Positions 21,266 to 64,000 of a stretch of DNA of 64,000 nucleotides are shown here, one piece after another. The stretch lies in assembly GCA_037039925.1 (NCBI GenBank), contig JAXRKP010001058.1, positions 67,501 to 131,500 on the forward strand, in the 5' to 3' direction. Origin of the DNA: Doris montereyensis. Taxonomy: Eukaryota > Mollusca > Gastropoda > Nudibranchia > Dorididae. The notes below the pieces were generated by a model, which saw only the letters and a list, made by a program, of their open reading frames with translations, was not told where the DNA came from and did no database searches. The stretch's first letter is position 1, and every line of letters starts with the position of its first letter. The position numbers were made by a program, and so were the translations under genes.

Positions 21266-22230
21266 CAAATCAAGGAAAATGCTATCATTTATGATTATTT
21301 CTCAATGTCCTATCAAAGTTTGACTGTATTCCAATTCCACAAAATAACACACATCGATGATTTTTGCAAGAACGTGAGTTTGTTCCTTTCTCATTTGCTC
21401 ATTGTATCTAGAAGTTTGCTTGCTGTCTATCTGACTCATTATGTCTACAACACTAAAAAGCTTAAATTTGACTCGTTAGTGATTTGCCCTTTTGGACGAT
21501 TAATGCTTTTGTATTAATGACCACAATTGATATGTCATTAAAGCATGATCTTGACCAATTATAATTTAATGCTAAAAAGCAAACGAAAAAAGAAAAGAAA
21601 GACTTGTCAATTTGGTATCGATCGGCCACCCAATAGTTTAAAATAGTCAACGTAAAGTTTAAAACAACAGGGTTGGTTTGTGAGGTCCCAATTAATAAAA
21701 TCAACTTCTTCAGTGTTTTGAGATGAATTACTTAGAAAAAGTTAAGGTCTGCATTTTCAAGACAGTTACTTCAGTGGATAAAGTTAGTTACTAAACACAA
21801 AGAATCAAAAAACGGAAAAAATATAGTTAATCTAGGAAACTAGATCTAATACTAAGACATCTCCTAATCAAGGTAATTTGTTGACAATATATCACAATAT
21901 AATGGATAAAGATTCTAAAGGAAGATCATAAAATCACACAAAATCATTAAGTTAAGAAAGTTCAGCAAGAGAGGCTTAGACCTAGATCAGAAAATGTGAT
22001 AATATGACAACAGATAAACAACAGCAGTATCTATTCTAATAAAATTCTCTGAAATCTGTCAATTCAGGTGTTGTCATCTTCACACAGTGACTCTGTGATA
22101 TTCCCAGCGCCATCTAAAATATATGGTGTTCTAGATATTAGTACTTGTAGACTGAAATTTTCTTCCCTGTTTGGAATAACTGAAAGAAAAAAACAGCATT
22201 TTCAAATTCTGGTAGAAAAGTAGTACTCTA
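21266..22230. other. Intergenic, nothing recognised
   Basis: AT-rich sequence without supported coding or repeat structure. Confidence 0.4.
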
Positions 22231-22231
22231 G

Positions 22232-22500
22232 TAGAATAATAATAATAATAATAATGTAAAAATAATAATAATCTAACTCTGTAGTCAATTGATAATAATC
22301 AATGGTAAAAATAGAATAATAATAATGTGTAATAATAGATAATAATATCTATAATATATCTAGATCTAATCTAGATAATAATAATCTATAATGCTCAGAT
22401 CAAAATAATAATAATATAATAATATTATAATAGATAATAATAATAATAATAATCTAATAATAATAATAGATAATAAATGTAATTGTTAGACCTAAGATCT
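22232..22500. repeat. AAT-rich microsatellite clusters
   Basis: Several short (AAT)n runs interrupted by CTAGATCTA-type words. Confidence 0.9.
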
Positions 22501-23380
22501 ATGTAATAATCTAGATAATGGAATGTCATCATTTCCTTTGTAAATTCTATGATTGCTCATATCAAAATTTAATATTTAATCTGTGGTTTAGAAATCTAGG
22601 CTTATACTTTAGATTAATTCCCAACATTAATTCAAACACAGTAAAGAAGCGTAATAAAGAATAAAAATAGAAATTTCTCGTAAATGATTGAGAAAGCACT
22701 AATATAACACGATTGCTTAAAAAAAACAATTAATAGATCATGTTTACAATTTCACATGGAACTTCAGTTGACTTCTTGTCGATATAACTTCCAAATCCAA
22801 TTTCTTTAATGGTTACACTTGTTTTCTTTAGGGAGTGACCTTAGTTTCATAAACATCGAATAATGATAATAAGGGGATTAACATAAAGAATTTAAGATGA
22901 AATTTCTCGTGTTTCTTGGAAAAAGTTTCAAAAAGAATTCAAATAAAAAAAGAAAAACAAACAAAACAAAATAATGCAAAAATACACCGTAACAAAAGTC
23001 TCTCATTAAGACCCTTGACGTGCTTTCATAGCAAAATAAAAATAATTTTCAAAGAAGAGCTAGGGAATGATAGTACCAACTTGGATTTATATTATCATCA
23101 ACGATTAAGAATTTTATTGTTATGGGCAAGATGACCCCTTGGCAAATTGCACGATAAAACAGTTATTTTGTTCATATCTTGATTTAATCTATATAGATCT
23201 AAGTCTTGCGTAAGACTTTGTGTTTGCGGAAAAAGGATGAAGAGGGTTTGGATCAAGCATATGTATCAATCTTAGTGTACCAACGTTTTAATCATCGAAA
23301 TTATATTTTGCTCTTCTTCTTCTTCTTCTTCGATTCATTTTAGTATCAATCTATTAGTGTTCATATCAAAACCAATTTTC

Positions 23381-23868
23381 TTTTGATTCTTCTTCTTCTT
23401 TTCTTTTCTTCTTCTTCTTCTTCTTCTTCTTCTTTTCTACTCACATGGAACAATCCTTCTGACGCTCTTCTTCTTCTTCTTCTTCTTCTTCTTCTTCTTC
23501 TTCTTCTTCTTCTTCTTCTTCTTCTTCTTCTTCTTCTTCTTCTTCTTCTTCTTCTTCTTCTTCTTCATCTTCTTCTTCTTCTTCTTCTTCTTCTTCTTCT
23601 TCTTCTTCTTCTTCTTCTTCTTCTTCTTCTTCTTCTTCTTCTTCTTCTTCTTCTTCTTCTTCTTCTTCTTCTTCTTCTTCTTCTTCTTCTTCTTCTTCTT
23701 CTTCTTCTAAGATCTTCTTCTTCTTCTTCTTCTTCTTCTTCTTCTTCTTCTTCTTCTTCTTGTTTCCTCTTCTTCTTCTTCTTCTTCTTCTTCTTCTTCT
23801 TCTTCTTCTTCTTCGTTTCTTCTTCTTCTTCTTCTTCTTCTTCTTCTTCTTCTTCTTCTTCTTCTTCT

Positions 23869-23915
<47 letters not shown>

Positions 23916-24073
23916 TTCTTCTTCTTCTTCTTCTTCTTCTTCTTCTTCTTCTTCTTCTTCTTCTTCTTCTTCTTCTTCTTCTTCTTCTTCTTCTTCTTCT
24001 TCTTCTTCTTCTTCTTCTTCTTCTTCTTCTTCTTCTTCTTCTTCTTCTTCTTCTTCTTCTTCTTCTTCTTCCT
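23381..24073. repeat. Very long (TTC)n / (GAA)n tract
   Basis: About 690 bases of TTC repeats with few interruptions (for example AAGATC at 23709, TTGTTTCC at 23760, CGTTTC at 23814). The poly-Leu/Phe/Ser and poly-Lys/Glu frames are artefacts. It adjoins the 3' end of a minus-strand LINE remnant and could have grown from that element's tail. Confidence 0.97.
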
Positions 24074-24109
24074 AATAGCCGACGAACTCAATTCATGATG
24101 CCAGCGCAT

Positions 24110-25400
24110 ATATTTTGATTTAACTCAAAAGGATTTATCAATTTTCGATTTTAAAGTGATGTGCTTGATTTTCTTTTTAAATCTTCAATGCTACTGCTGA
24201 GTTTTATTTCTGCTGGCAATCCATTCCACAGCCTCATTGAACTGTGCTTAAATGTGAGCAGGTGATAATCAATGTTAGAAGATGGAACCATATATGTTTG
24301 CCAGGCTGGTATGTTTATTCTTATATTAAATTTTAAGCTGATCTAGTGGAATAAACAATTGGCCATTTATATAACTGAAGAAATTATTGATTTTATTTTC
24401 GGATCTATGTTCTTCTAAAGGTATCCATTGCAATTGATTCATGTTGGTTTTGGTATGTCCTTCAGTTTCTGTCTAATTGTTAGTCACAAAGCGGCCTGCA
24501 TTCTTTCGCACTGTCTTAATTTCTTGAACGTATGTGTGTTGGTGTGTGTTCGATACACAGCTTCTATAATCTGAGACTGGTCTTAGTAAAGCCTTATAGC
24601 CATTCTTTTTTCCATTTAGAGGACAATTGTAAAGATGTCTTCTAAGGAAGACCAAACGGTCAATTGCTTTTCTACATTGTCCTTTCCAATCCAATGCATT
24701 GTCTTCTATTGTAACTTTTCTACATTGTCCTTTCCATTCCAATTCATTGTTTTCTATTGTAACTCCTAGATATTTTTATTCCTTTTTCGTGTGCATATTT
24801 TTAGTACCTGATATTTATCTGGATGAAACTCGATTTGCCACTTTCTCTCCCCTACTTGTTACCGTATAATATGGTTACATTTTGTAATATTTTACAACCC
24901 TCCATGTTATTTATTTTTCTATACCGGCACAATAAACTATCGTCAGCAAATAGTTTTAGTTTGGTTTTAGGTGAGAGACTGGTCAATATCATTGATAACC
25001 GTAAGAAGAAGAAGAAGAGAGGGCCTAAAATTCCCCAGTGGACACTTGGAAGCACTGGTGTGGGATTAGAGTCAACATCTTCAACAGTTACCTTCTGTGT
25101 TCGTTCCAAAAGAAACGATTTGATCCATTCAAGAAGTTAATTTTGAATATCATACCCATCCAATTTTATTAACAATCTATTGTGATCTACTTTGTCAAAA
25201 GCTTTTCATAAATCTAGGAGGATAGCATTTGTTTGGCTTCTTTAATTTAGAAAATTGCTGAAATCATAGGTTTGTGTTGTAATGCATTGATTTTTCACAA
25301 ATTCATTTTTGTCTAAATCCATGTTGGATATATGTTAGGATGATATGTCTATCGATGTGATCCATTATGTTATTGTTGAAGAAATTTGAAGAAGTCTTGT
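24110..25400 (-). pseudogene. Non-LTR retrotransposon RT fragment
   Basis: Read on the minus strand: ERTQKVTVEDVDSNPTPVLP and WGILGPLFFF (degraded GVPQG..LGPLLF), then KLKLFADDSLLCRYRKINN with the FADD catalytic box (about 24930-24960), then WKGQCRKAIDRLVFLRRHLY, KALLRPVSDYRSCV and KNAGRFVTN, the usual RT C-terminal connection. A DKVDHN-like piece is at about 25190. Frameshifts are present and the 5' part is missing. Confidence 0.82.
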
Positions 25401-25483
25401 TTTCTGAACGTGGAGCTTTATATTAAAACTTCAAAACACAGTAACGTAACATTATGTTTCCTTTGACTACTCAATCCTCTCTT

Positions 25484-25830
<347 letters not shown>

Positions 25831-27292
25831 GATCGGTGCAAAGAGCTCTTCAGCATCCGGAAACCAAAAATAAAGTTGGCTCAGTTGCAAGGAGGTTATA
25901 AATAGAACCTCCTTGCTCAGTTGTCAACATGGTAAGCGACTAAAAAAGCACACTCTTGCTTCTCCGAGTCAGCTGGAAGGTAGGCATGTTTTCTATAGTG
26001 CTGAGACAAATTTTAATTCTGTTTTATATCTTCCTGCAACAATTATTTTTGTGAAACAGTTTATAATGTTTGATAGATCAAAACATACAAAAAATAGCAC
26101 TTCTCCAACATAACAGAGGACGATGCTCCAGATGAGTGCTTTGTGAAACTCTTCAATTCATGAACTGTTTTGAATTTCGAGTGGTTGGCGCTTTTGAATG
26201 AAGTCCCCGACTGTCAACAAATCAGTAGAGATCTAAAATCAGTTTGAAATCATAGAACGGATTGCTGCAGAAATCGATCTAGATCTAGATGAAAGCCCAG
26301 TTTTTTGCCGTATGATCCAAGTGGAAGAAATTTAAGACTATTTAAAAGGTTTTTGTTCTTTTTAAGTTTGTTGAAAGACTTCTCAATTCATTCGGTCGCA
26401 ATCTGGATTTATAGATCTAGAGTTTCAACTTGTCAACTGTTGTTGCCTGACAGCCAGAGAGATTTGACCAGTCAGTATTATTACCCTATTCTGAGTAAAT
26501 TCTATGTTTAACGTGTTATTTTTATTTTAAAACATCTGATTTACCTCCAGATTTTCCCTCCAGTAAAATTGTCAGGAATAATTTGTTCCCGTCCGACTTA
26601 AACTAAACATAAACTTGAATAAACACACTGATTTGTAAACAATACTATTTTTACTAACCTTAACAGTAAAACACAGCTAACACTTAGATTAGATATCTAC
26701 ATTGATTTAGAATGTAGCGGTTGACAAAGCATTCATTGCATTGATGTCAAATGTGTTTTCTGCTTAATCAAGACATCAGAATGATTTCACTTTCAGTAGC
26801 TAGGGCACACACTATCACCACCCCTGACCCTGAACTTTCCCACCCGTCCCACCATCCCCCACCCGTCCCACCATCCCCCACCCCAACTTGCCTCCATGCC
26901 CCATCCGAGGCAGCGTATGGTCCCTTCATCAGCTCATCCCAACGAAAATCACACCATGTGCCCTACTATGTTAATGGGAGTCCTCCCAAGGCATCTCTAG
27001 TCCATAGAGTGGTGTAATGTCAAGAATACTGCATAGATGCCAAGATGCTGTACAAAAACAGATTTACCACAATCATAAAATCTATCAGCTGAATCCCATC
27101 CAACCGGCCACCCCCTCCCAGTGTTTGTTCCCATGCATGCTATGTTGGCTAAGACACTACTTCACAACACACACTTGCCACTATAGTTGACATTGCCTTT
27201 CTGATAGTCTGAAAAATGCCTTAAAATCCAAAAGGAAATCTCAAGTCCCATGAATTTTGGATTACACGTATTGGGAGGGCTGCCGTTATTCT
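25831..27292. other. Intergenic, no supported gene
   Basis: No family recognised. Bases 26840-26885 contain a short duplicated CACCCGTCCCACCATCCCC. Confidence 0.4.
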
Positions 27293-28222
27293 CACCCGGG
27301 CTGAGAATAAACCGGATATTATTCTCAGCCGGGCAAAATATTATATTACGTACTTTTATGTAGATACTTATTTTTAATTTAAGCTAGACCTGGACTAAAT
27401 CTAGAGAGACCTACCGGTAGTAGTATAATGATATTTTAGTATTACTGCCCCTGAATTTTTCTTATGCGCAGCCTTCGAATTTAGGTGGAGGTGTTTTATT
27501 TATGTTTATTGCTGTTTTTGTTTTGGTAAGTCTTTTTAATTACCGTACAATAATGTACGCCATGGTTTCCTGTACGTTGTTTTCTTTTGTTTTTTTAAAA
27601 ATTACAATGTACGTCATGGTGTCCTCAATGTTTTTGTTTATGTTTGATTTCTTTCCTTTTTAGTATATTAGACATCTAATTAATTCTATTATTAATAGTA
27701 TAGCCTGATCTGGGTTTGTTTTTGTTCAACTTCAATCAATCCTATTGGTTATAGTTATACACGGTTGGAAAGGGCTTGAATGGAACTGTCAGCTGGTGTC
27801 TGTTATTGTTATGTTACGGTACTACATTTACAATGCATAGAGGGAGAGGGGTGAATTACGTTGAAAATAGCGATATCGCATGCCTCGCCTGTTGACGCAC
27901 TGGGTTTACGGGCGGTTTGGACAACCTAATATTCTAATAATAATAAAAGATCTAACTGTGTTGACTCATACGTTATAGCAAGCTCAACACTGCGGAGAGA
28001 GAGGGTCAATTGACTGATCGCACACGTCTTGCCACAACAAAGGTTCAGGTGGAAAGACAATGGAAGGCGAAAAACCTGCGGAATAGTCTAGTAGGCAAAA
28101 ATCGGATGACAATAGGAATGAAATGAAACAACAAAATCGAACCTAAATGAAATAAACCGGAAGTATGAGAATACACCCGGCTGAGAATAATGCCCCCGCT
28201 TATTCTCACCGGGCTGAGAATA
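27293..28222. mobile_element. Non-coding element with palindromic inverted ends
   Basis: Both ends carry two copies of the near-palindrome TTATTCTCAGCCGGG..GAGAATAA. The left end (27293-27343) and the reverse complement of the right end (28172-28222) align over about 50 bases. The 0.83-kb interior has no supported reading frame. I found no clear target duplication. Confidence 0.65.
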
Positions 28223-30560
28223 ATCACAGCGTAAATGTACAGTTGTGATCAACGCAGGTAAATGTAGTATTGTGTTAGGACATCCGGCCCTCTATAACTT
28301 TTTCTGAGAACTTAGTTGGTCTACTACTGTTACAAGAGTGCTGATTTATTTTGTCAAGGCTGTGTGTGATTACAGTACCTAGTTACTGCCTGGGGGGGGG
28401 GGGGGGGGGGGTGTCCCGAGGAAGGCACAATTATCACAAATCAGGCAAATCTACTGGATGGAGCAGTTCATTCCCTTCACATTGGTACCATAAAGCAAGG
28501 CTCAGTATGGATTTTTTCATCTTTTACGATTGTTTTAGAAACGATGTCGATACCAGCCTAACATATCGTTGTACCATAAAAGCTGGAAAATTTTGTCAAA
28601 GTATAACAAGCTGGTACTCATTTTAATCATCACAAAGTACTCTATCTGAAAAATGGACGTGTGAGAAATTATTTGCAATATTAGCTAAGATCAGCTAAAA
28701 ATTACGGGCAATTTTCCGCACACCATACCTATTTAAGAAAAATGCCATCCGACATGAAATAAAAGACCTGGAACATTTGAAATAGAGTTGACATAAATAT
28801 ATGAAAGCCTTTCAATATTTTATGATGTTTCAAAGTATTGTACTGATATTTTCTGGGTGTACATTCAAATATCAAAAAAAAAAATTTTAATCCGATTTTC
28901 TCAAAAAGTTACTTTTTGACCGTGATTTGCAATTTACTTTTTTCCATTTATTATCCAATTGCCACCAAATTTGGTGTATAGCATTTATGAAGCAAAGCAA
29001 AATTTCATGCTGTAGCAATGTTGTGTGTCTTTGCAAAAAGAATATTTTGTGACTAAATTTGCCAAGAATTGGAAAGGTTGCTATCACGATTAAAAAAAAA
29101 TTCATAGAATCAAAACCTTTTAATTTATTAAATAAATCTATTGGGTACGGCTCGATATTGAACCGAATCACCTGTGGGCCAAGTTTGTTCAAAACCGAAG
29201 AGGTCTATTTAAAAGTTGTAAAAAATGGTGTTTTCTCAAAGAAAATAAATCCAAGATGTTCCCATGGCAACCACATGATAACATTTTAAAAACATAATTT
29301 TAAGCTAATTTAGACATGCCGAGTATTAGAGTAGTTAAAATTTTCTATGTCAAATGAAACAACCCAACATCTTCTGGACCCTCCCTGCCTGTTTCTTCTA
29401 AATGCCCATAATCTCAGTGAACATGATTTTTGGTATATTTTTAAACTGTCCCGCCTACATGCCCATTTCAAGATCAAGTTTTCTCCCAACTGCAAGCATA
29501 CATATATTCTTTTCCAAATCATCACATTGTACGTCAGACTTTATAATATAATGTGCAATTCCACTGTTAGTGCGGCTAATTTATGCCACTATATGCACAG
29601 CCTTTGTCCCATCGGATCACTGGTAATTGAAATTGAGTAGTCTTCTGGGTTCTGCCCGTGGCTCTTTTTGATGTCGTGAGTTGCAAAAAAAATTACTTCG
29701 CGTTTTAGGGGGCACATATCGCGAGAATTATGGACGCAGCGTGAACAATTTTATTACTCCATCGTCTCACATTGACCAAATCAATTGGGGTTTTGTGGCG
29801 AGCGATGGTCACCTTGCCCGCACGCTCACTGCCTAAGTGTTAAGAACTTTTTTCAGATGTTCTTTTTTCCAATTTTGCATAAAACTGAGGTCTCTTCTGA
29901 AACAAACAATCTGGTTATGAATCTTTATCCTTGTCTGTGCATTGTCTTAATGTTGACATGAGAATTATGAATAGAAGGATTTATAAGACTCACATTGATT
30001 CATGAGATAAATATTGAATTTCTGAATCATGCTCGATGAATTACCTTGGTGATCACCCTCCATTTTTGCCCTGACCAATTTTGCCCTTATATAAATGCTT
30101 TCTTGTGTCGCCTTAATGCTCATCTTTTCTGCTTCCCAAACCCGTCATTAAGGCAGTAGCTACAGTAATAGTATTACTTTAGCTCTATTCACATACTCTT
30201 GGTAGAAAATTTGGAGCTTGAACTAAGGGAAGTGAGACTTCTTTGATTTGAGCTAAATTTTATCTAATGATATACAGTCACCTCTCGGTAGTCTAGATTG
30301 TGATAATCCGGATGTCTCGATAATCTGAATAGGTGAGCTGGGGACAGACTTCTTCTTCATATGTACCTGATAATCCGGAAATTCAGGATTCCAGATCCGA
30401 ACAATATAAACAGTCTAAATGCTTCAATAAACGGAACACTCAACTGTTTGAGATAGTCTAATCAATCGGCAAACTGGCCACCAAAGCCACATCAAAGCCA
30501 CCCGACCCGGCTTTCCTATCTGTTTCCATGATTTCGCTGTCTTCTTTCATTATTTCTTCT
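28223..30560. other. Intergenic, no supported gene
   Basis: A run of about 20 G at 28391-28411. Open frames at 28887-29640 on both strands have no recognised family. No promoter or first exon for either neighbour gene could be identified. Confidence 0.4.
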
Positions 30561-30569
30561 TTGGCATTC

Positions 30570-31760
30570 TTAATTTGTCGTATTGGGCATGCTTTGGTCT
30601 TTCTTATGCTCTTCATTGCCCCCCAGAACAGCTTTTTATTTCCTTGATAACTTTCTTGAAGTCTTTCTCCAAACTCTTCCCATTGTTCCTATTTTGCTTT
30701 CCTCACTTTCTCTTTGGTGATAGTTCTTTTATTCACGTAATCTGTCCTTTCCTCTGGTCTCTTTGTTTGCAAGTATTCTTCCAGGCATTCTTCTTTTCTT
30801 TGATCTGTCTTGACGTTCTCATTCCACCATGCTGTTCTTTTCATATCTCCTATAATTTGTTTCCTACCAAAGACCTCTTCAGTACAACTGAGAAGTATTT
30901 CTTTATACATCTGCCACTTTTCTTCTATTGTGCTATCATTCAGATCCATCTGTCTTTCACTGATAAATATTTTTATCCTAGATTGGTATACTCCTGTTGT
31001 CAGTTATCTTATTTTGGCAATCATTAAGTGATAATCACCAAATATTTCTGCTCCTCTGTTTACTCTTGCATTCAACTGTGAAAAAGGGAGCTGTTAACTA
31101 TTATGTAGTCTATCTTTGACTTTTCACACCTGTCTTCATTTAGTCTTCAAGTATATTTGTGGATGTCTTTATGAGGAAAAAAGGTGTTGGCTATTTTCAT
31201 GTTATTCTTTAGTCAAAAATCTATTAGTCTCTCTCCATTTGGAGTTGTTGTCTCTCCTTCTTTACCTATTACTCCTCCTGACGTTTCTACATTGTTGCCT
31301 ACTCTAGCATTTAAATCTCCTAAAAGCATTAGTTCCTGTTTGGGTTTAAGATTCTCTGCAGCTATTTGTAAATTGTTTTCGAAGATATCTTTTTCTTCTT
31401 TAGTTGCGATTTCGTTTGGTCCATTAGCTATTAATAATTTAATTTCTCTTCCTTTTGGGTTAATATTTACCTCTAATAGCTGTGGGCTTATGAATTTCCA
31501 ACTTTTTAGTAGGTTTTCATATCTTTTATGCACGAGGATGCCTACTCCTGCTCTAGCTATCTTTGACATCTACTCCTGAGAAGATTAAAATATCTAACTA
31601 ATTCTAACTCTTTTGCATTTATTGCCCTAACATTCCATGTTCCAAAAATAACAGTCCATATTTGTTTCCAAGTTCGTCTTCGAAAGATCAAGCCGGTTGT
31701 ATTATGTTTATTTTTCTCTGAATCTGTTTGGTTTTGGATAAGCAGGGGATTAGCCAACTA
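30570..31760 (-). pseudogene. LINE endonuclease remnant (RTE-like, craniofacial-development-protein-2-like)
   Basis: On the minus strand: FGTWNVRAINAKELELVRYF (31660 region), then after a frame break ARAGVGILVHKRYENLLKSW, and LMLLGDLNARVGNNVE with the GDLNARVG box of AP-type endonucleases. Further on it reads RTAWWNENVKTDQRKEECLE (about 30840). The reverse transcriptase is missing, so the copy is truncated at about 30570. Confidence 0.82.
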
Positions 31761-31779
31761 GATAGATTGTGGGACTGCC

Positions 31780-31930
31780 ACCTTGAGGCCCCCTATCAGG
31801 CCTTGTTATTTTCTGTCAGGGTTAACTCCCTTAGCCTTTAGTCATTCAAGACCAGCCTGCAAGGCAGCAGGTTGTTATTTTCTGTCAGGGTTAACTCCCT
31901 TAGCTTTTGGTCAGCCGAGACCGGGATCAT
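31780..31930. repeat. Direct duplication, about 71-bp unit
   Basis: GTTATTTTCTGTCAGGGTTA followed by ACTCCCTTAGCYTTTGGTCA occurs twice (31805 and 31874). Confidence 0.85.
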
Positions 31931-32185
31931 CCACTGCCCGGACAGAAGAAATAACTCACACAAATCACATATATTACGTCGATTTTTCATAGAAGTTGAT
32001 CTTTTAGTCAAGATCCCAAGAGCATCGACTTGACTGGCATTCACTGTACCCCTAGGGTTTTTATCTTTCCTGTTAAAGGAAGAATCTTAAAATTTATTTT
32101 GACCTTTATTGTATCATTTTATAATGATATTTAAAATCATATAATCATTAAAATTATTCCATTCTGTTGGGTTTCTCGTTTCCAG

Positions 32186-63685
<31,500 letters not shown>

Positions 63686-64000
63686 CAAATTCATCCAGGA
63701 ACGTGGTGGACCGCACAATGCTCAAAGTTTTAACGCTGCTGTACTCGTCTACGTGTCAATGCAGGACGTGTAGCCCCGCCAGAGTTCTCTCCTTGTCCTG
63801 TCTCTAAAAATGAAGTTTGAAGAGTGGGGATGTGATAAACTTCTTCGTGATTTGAATACGGCTTTAGACGTGTGTGTGTGGTAGTGGTAGCTAGAAACGG
63901 CTCTTCCATTGAGTGGGAGTGGGATGGCTTGGAGTGCCAAAGCTGTGTGTGTTGGTTTTTATGTGTGTGTTTCTTGTGAATTTTCTTTTGGACGACTGAT

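Noticed and set aside
23383..24109. Long open frames (over 220 codons) of Leu/Phe/Ser or Lys/Glu
   Set aside because: They are translations of the TTC/GAA repeat with no non-repetitive domain.
28887..29289. Two opposite open frames of about 100 and 76 codons
   Set aside because: No recognised family, no splice context, AT-rich composition; not supported as a gene.
30280..30520. Possible pogo/Tigger element from CAGTCACCTCTCGGTAGTCT and TAATCCGGATG words
   Set aside because: No matching opposite end or TA duplication could be found.

Overview
This window is a piece of a large, AT-rich, intron-rich animal genome crowded with repeats. The long gene has at least 28 small exons with GT..AG borders. 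Introns are full of minisatellites, tRNA-derived SINEs, LINE remnants and cut-and-paste DNA transposons. The protein relationships and repeat style suggest a lophotrochozoan invertebrate, most likely a mollusc (perhaps a gastropod). That placement is inference, not proof. No bacterial-type operon, CRISPR array or rRNA gene is visible.

Two protein-coding genes carry the window and are transcribed away from each other. On the minus strand, positions 325-12850 hold the first seven recognised exons of a COQ8 (ADCK3/COQ8A-type) gene, the UbiB-family atypical kinase/ATPase of coenzyme Q biosynthesis. Only the N-terminal part is here; the kinase core lies beyond base 1. Four neighbouring exons of this gene look like duplicates of one short helical unit. 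On the plus strand, positions 32186-63685 hold a codanin-1 (CDAN1) gene of 28 recognised coding exons, from a start codon preceded by an in-frame stop to the stop codon in the last exon. Its first quarter is a Ser/Pro-rich tail that includes one 1.9-kb exon. The remaining exons follow vertebrate codanin-1 domain order.

Both genes show the same oddity. Splice sites and codon phases agree across almost every exon, yet several exons have a one-base frame break, usually in a homopolymer run. This is more consistent with residual assembly indels than with two independent pseudogenes.

The rest is mobile or repetitive DNA. Elements with visible ends are: a 2.3-kb piggyBac copy with TTAA target sites (4092-6369), a short piggyBac-type element (56672-57838), a small hAT element coding for a BED-like finger (51380-52248), a pogo/mariner-type MITE (46813-47570), a foldback element (20576-21258) and a 0.93-kb element with palindromic ends (27293-28222). 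There are also three LINE remnants (16300-18900, 24110-25400, 30570-31760), a hAT transposase remnant (20110-20565), two tRNA-like SINE families (one nested inside the other at 61234-61532), a third dispersed family ending in a conserved GGGTAAATTTCAATGAAAC-like tail, and about 30 tandem arrays. The region 13460-32185 between the two genes shows no confident host gene.
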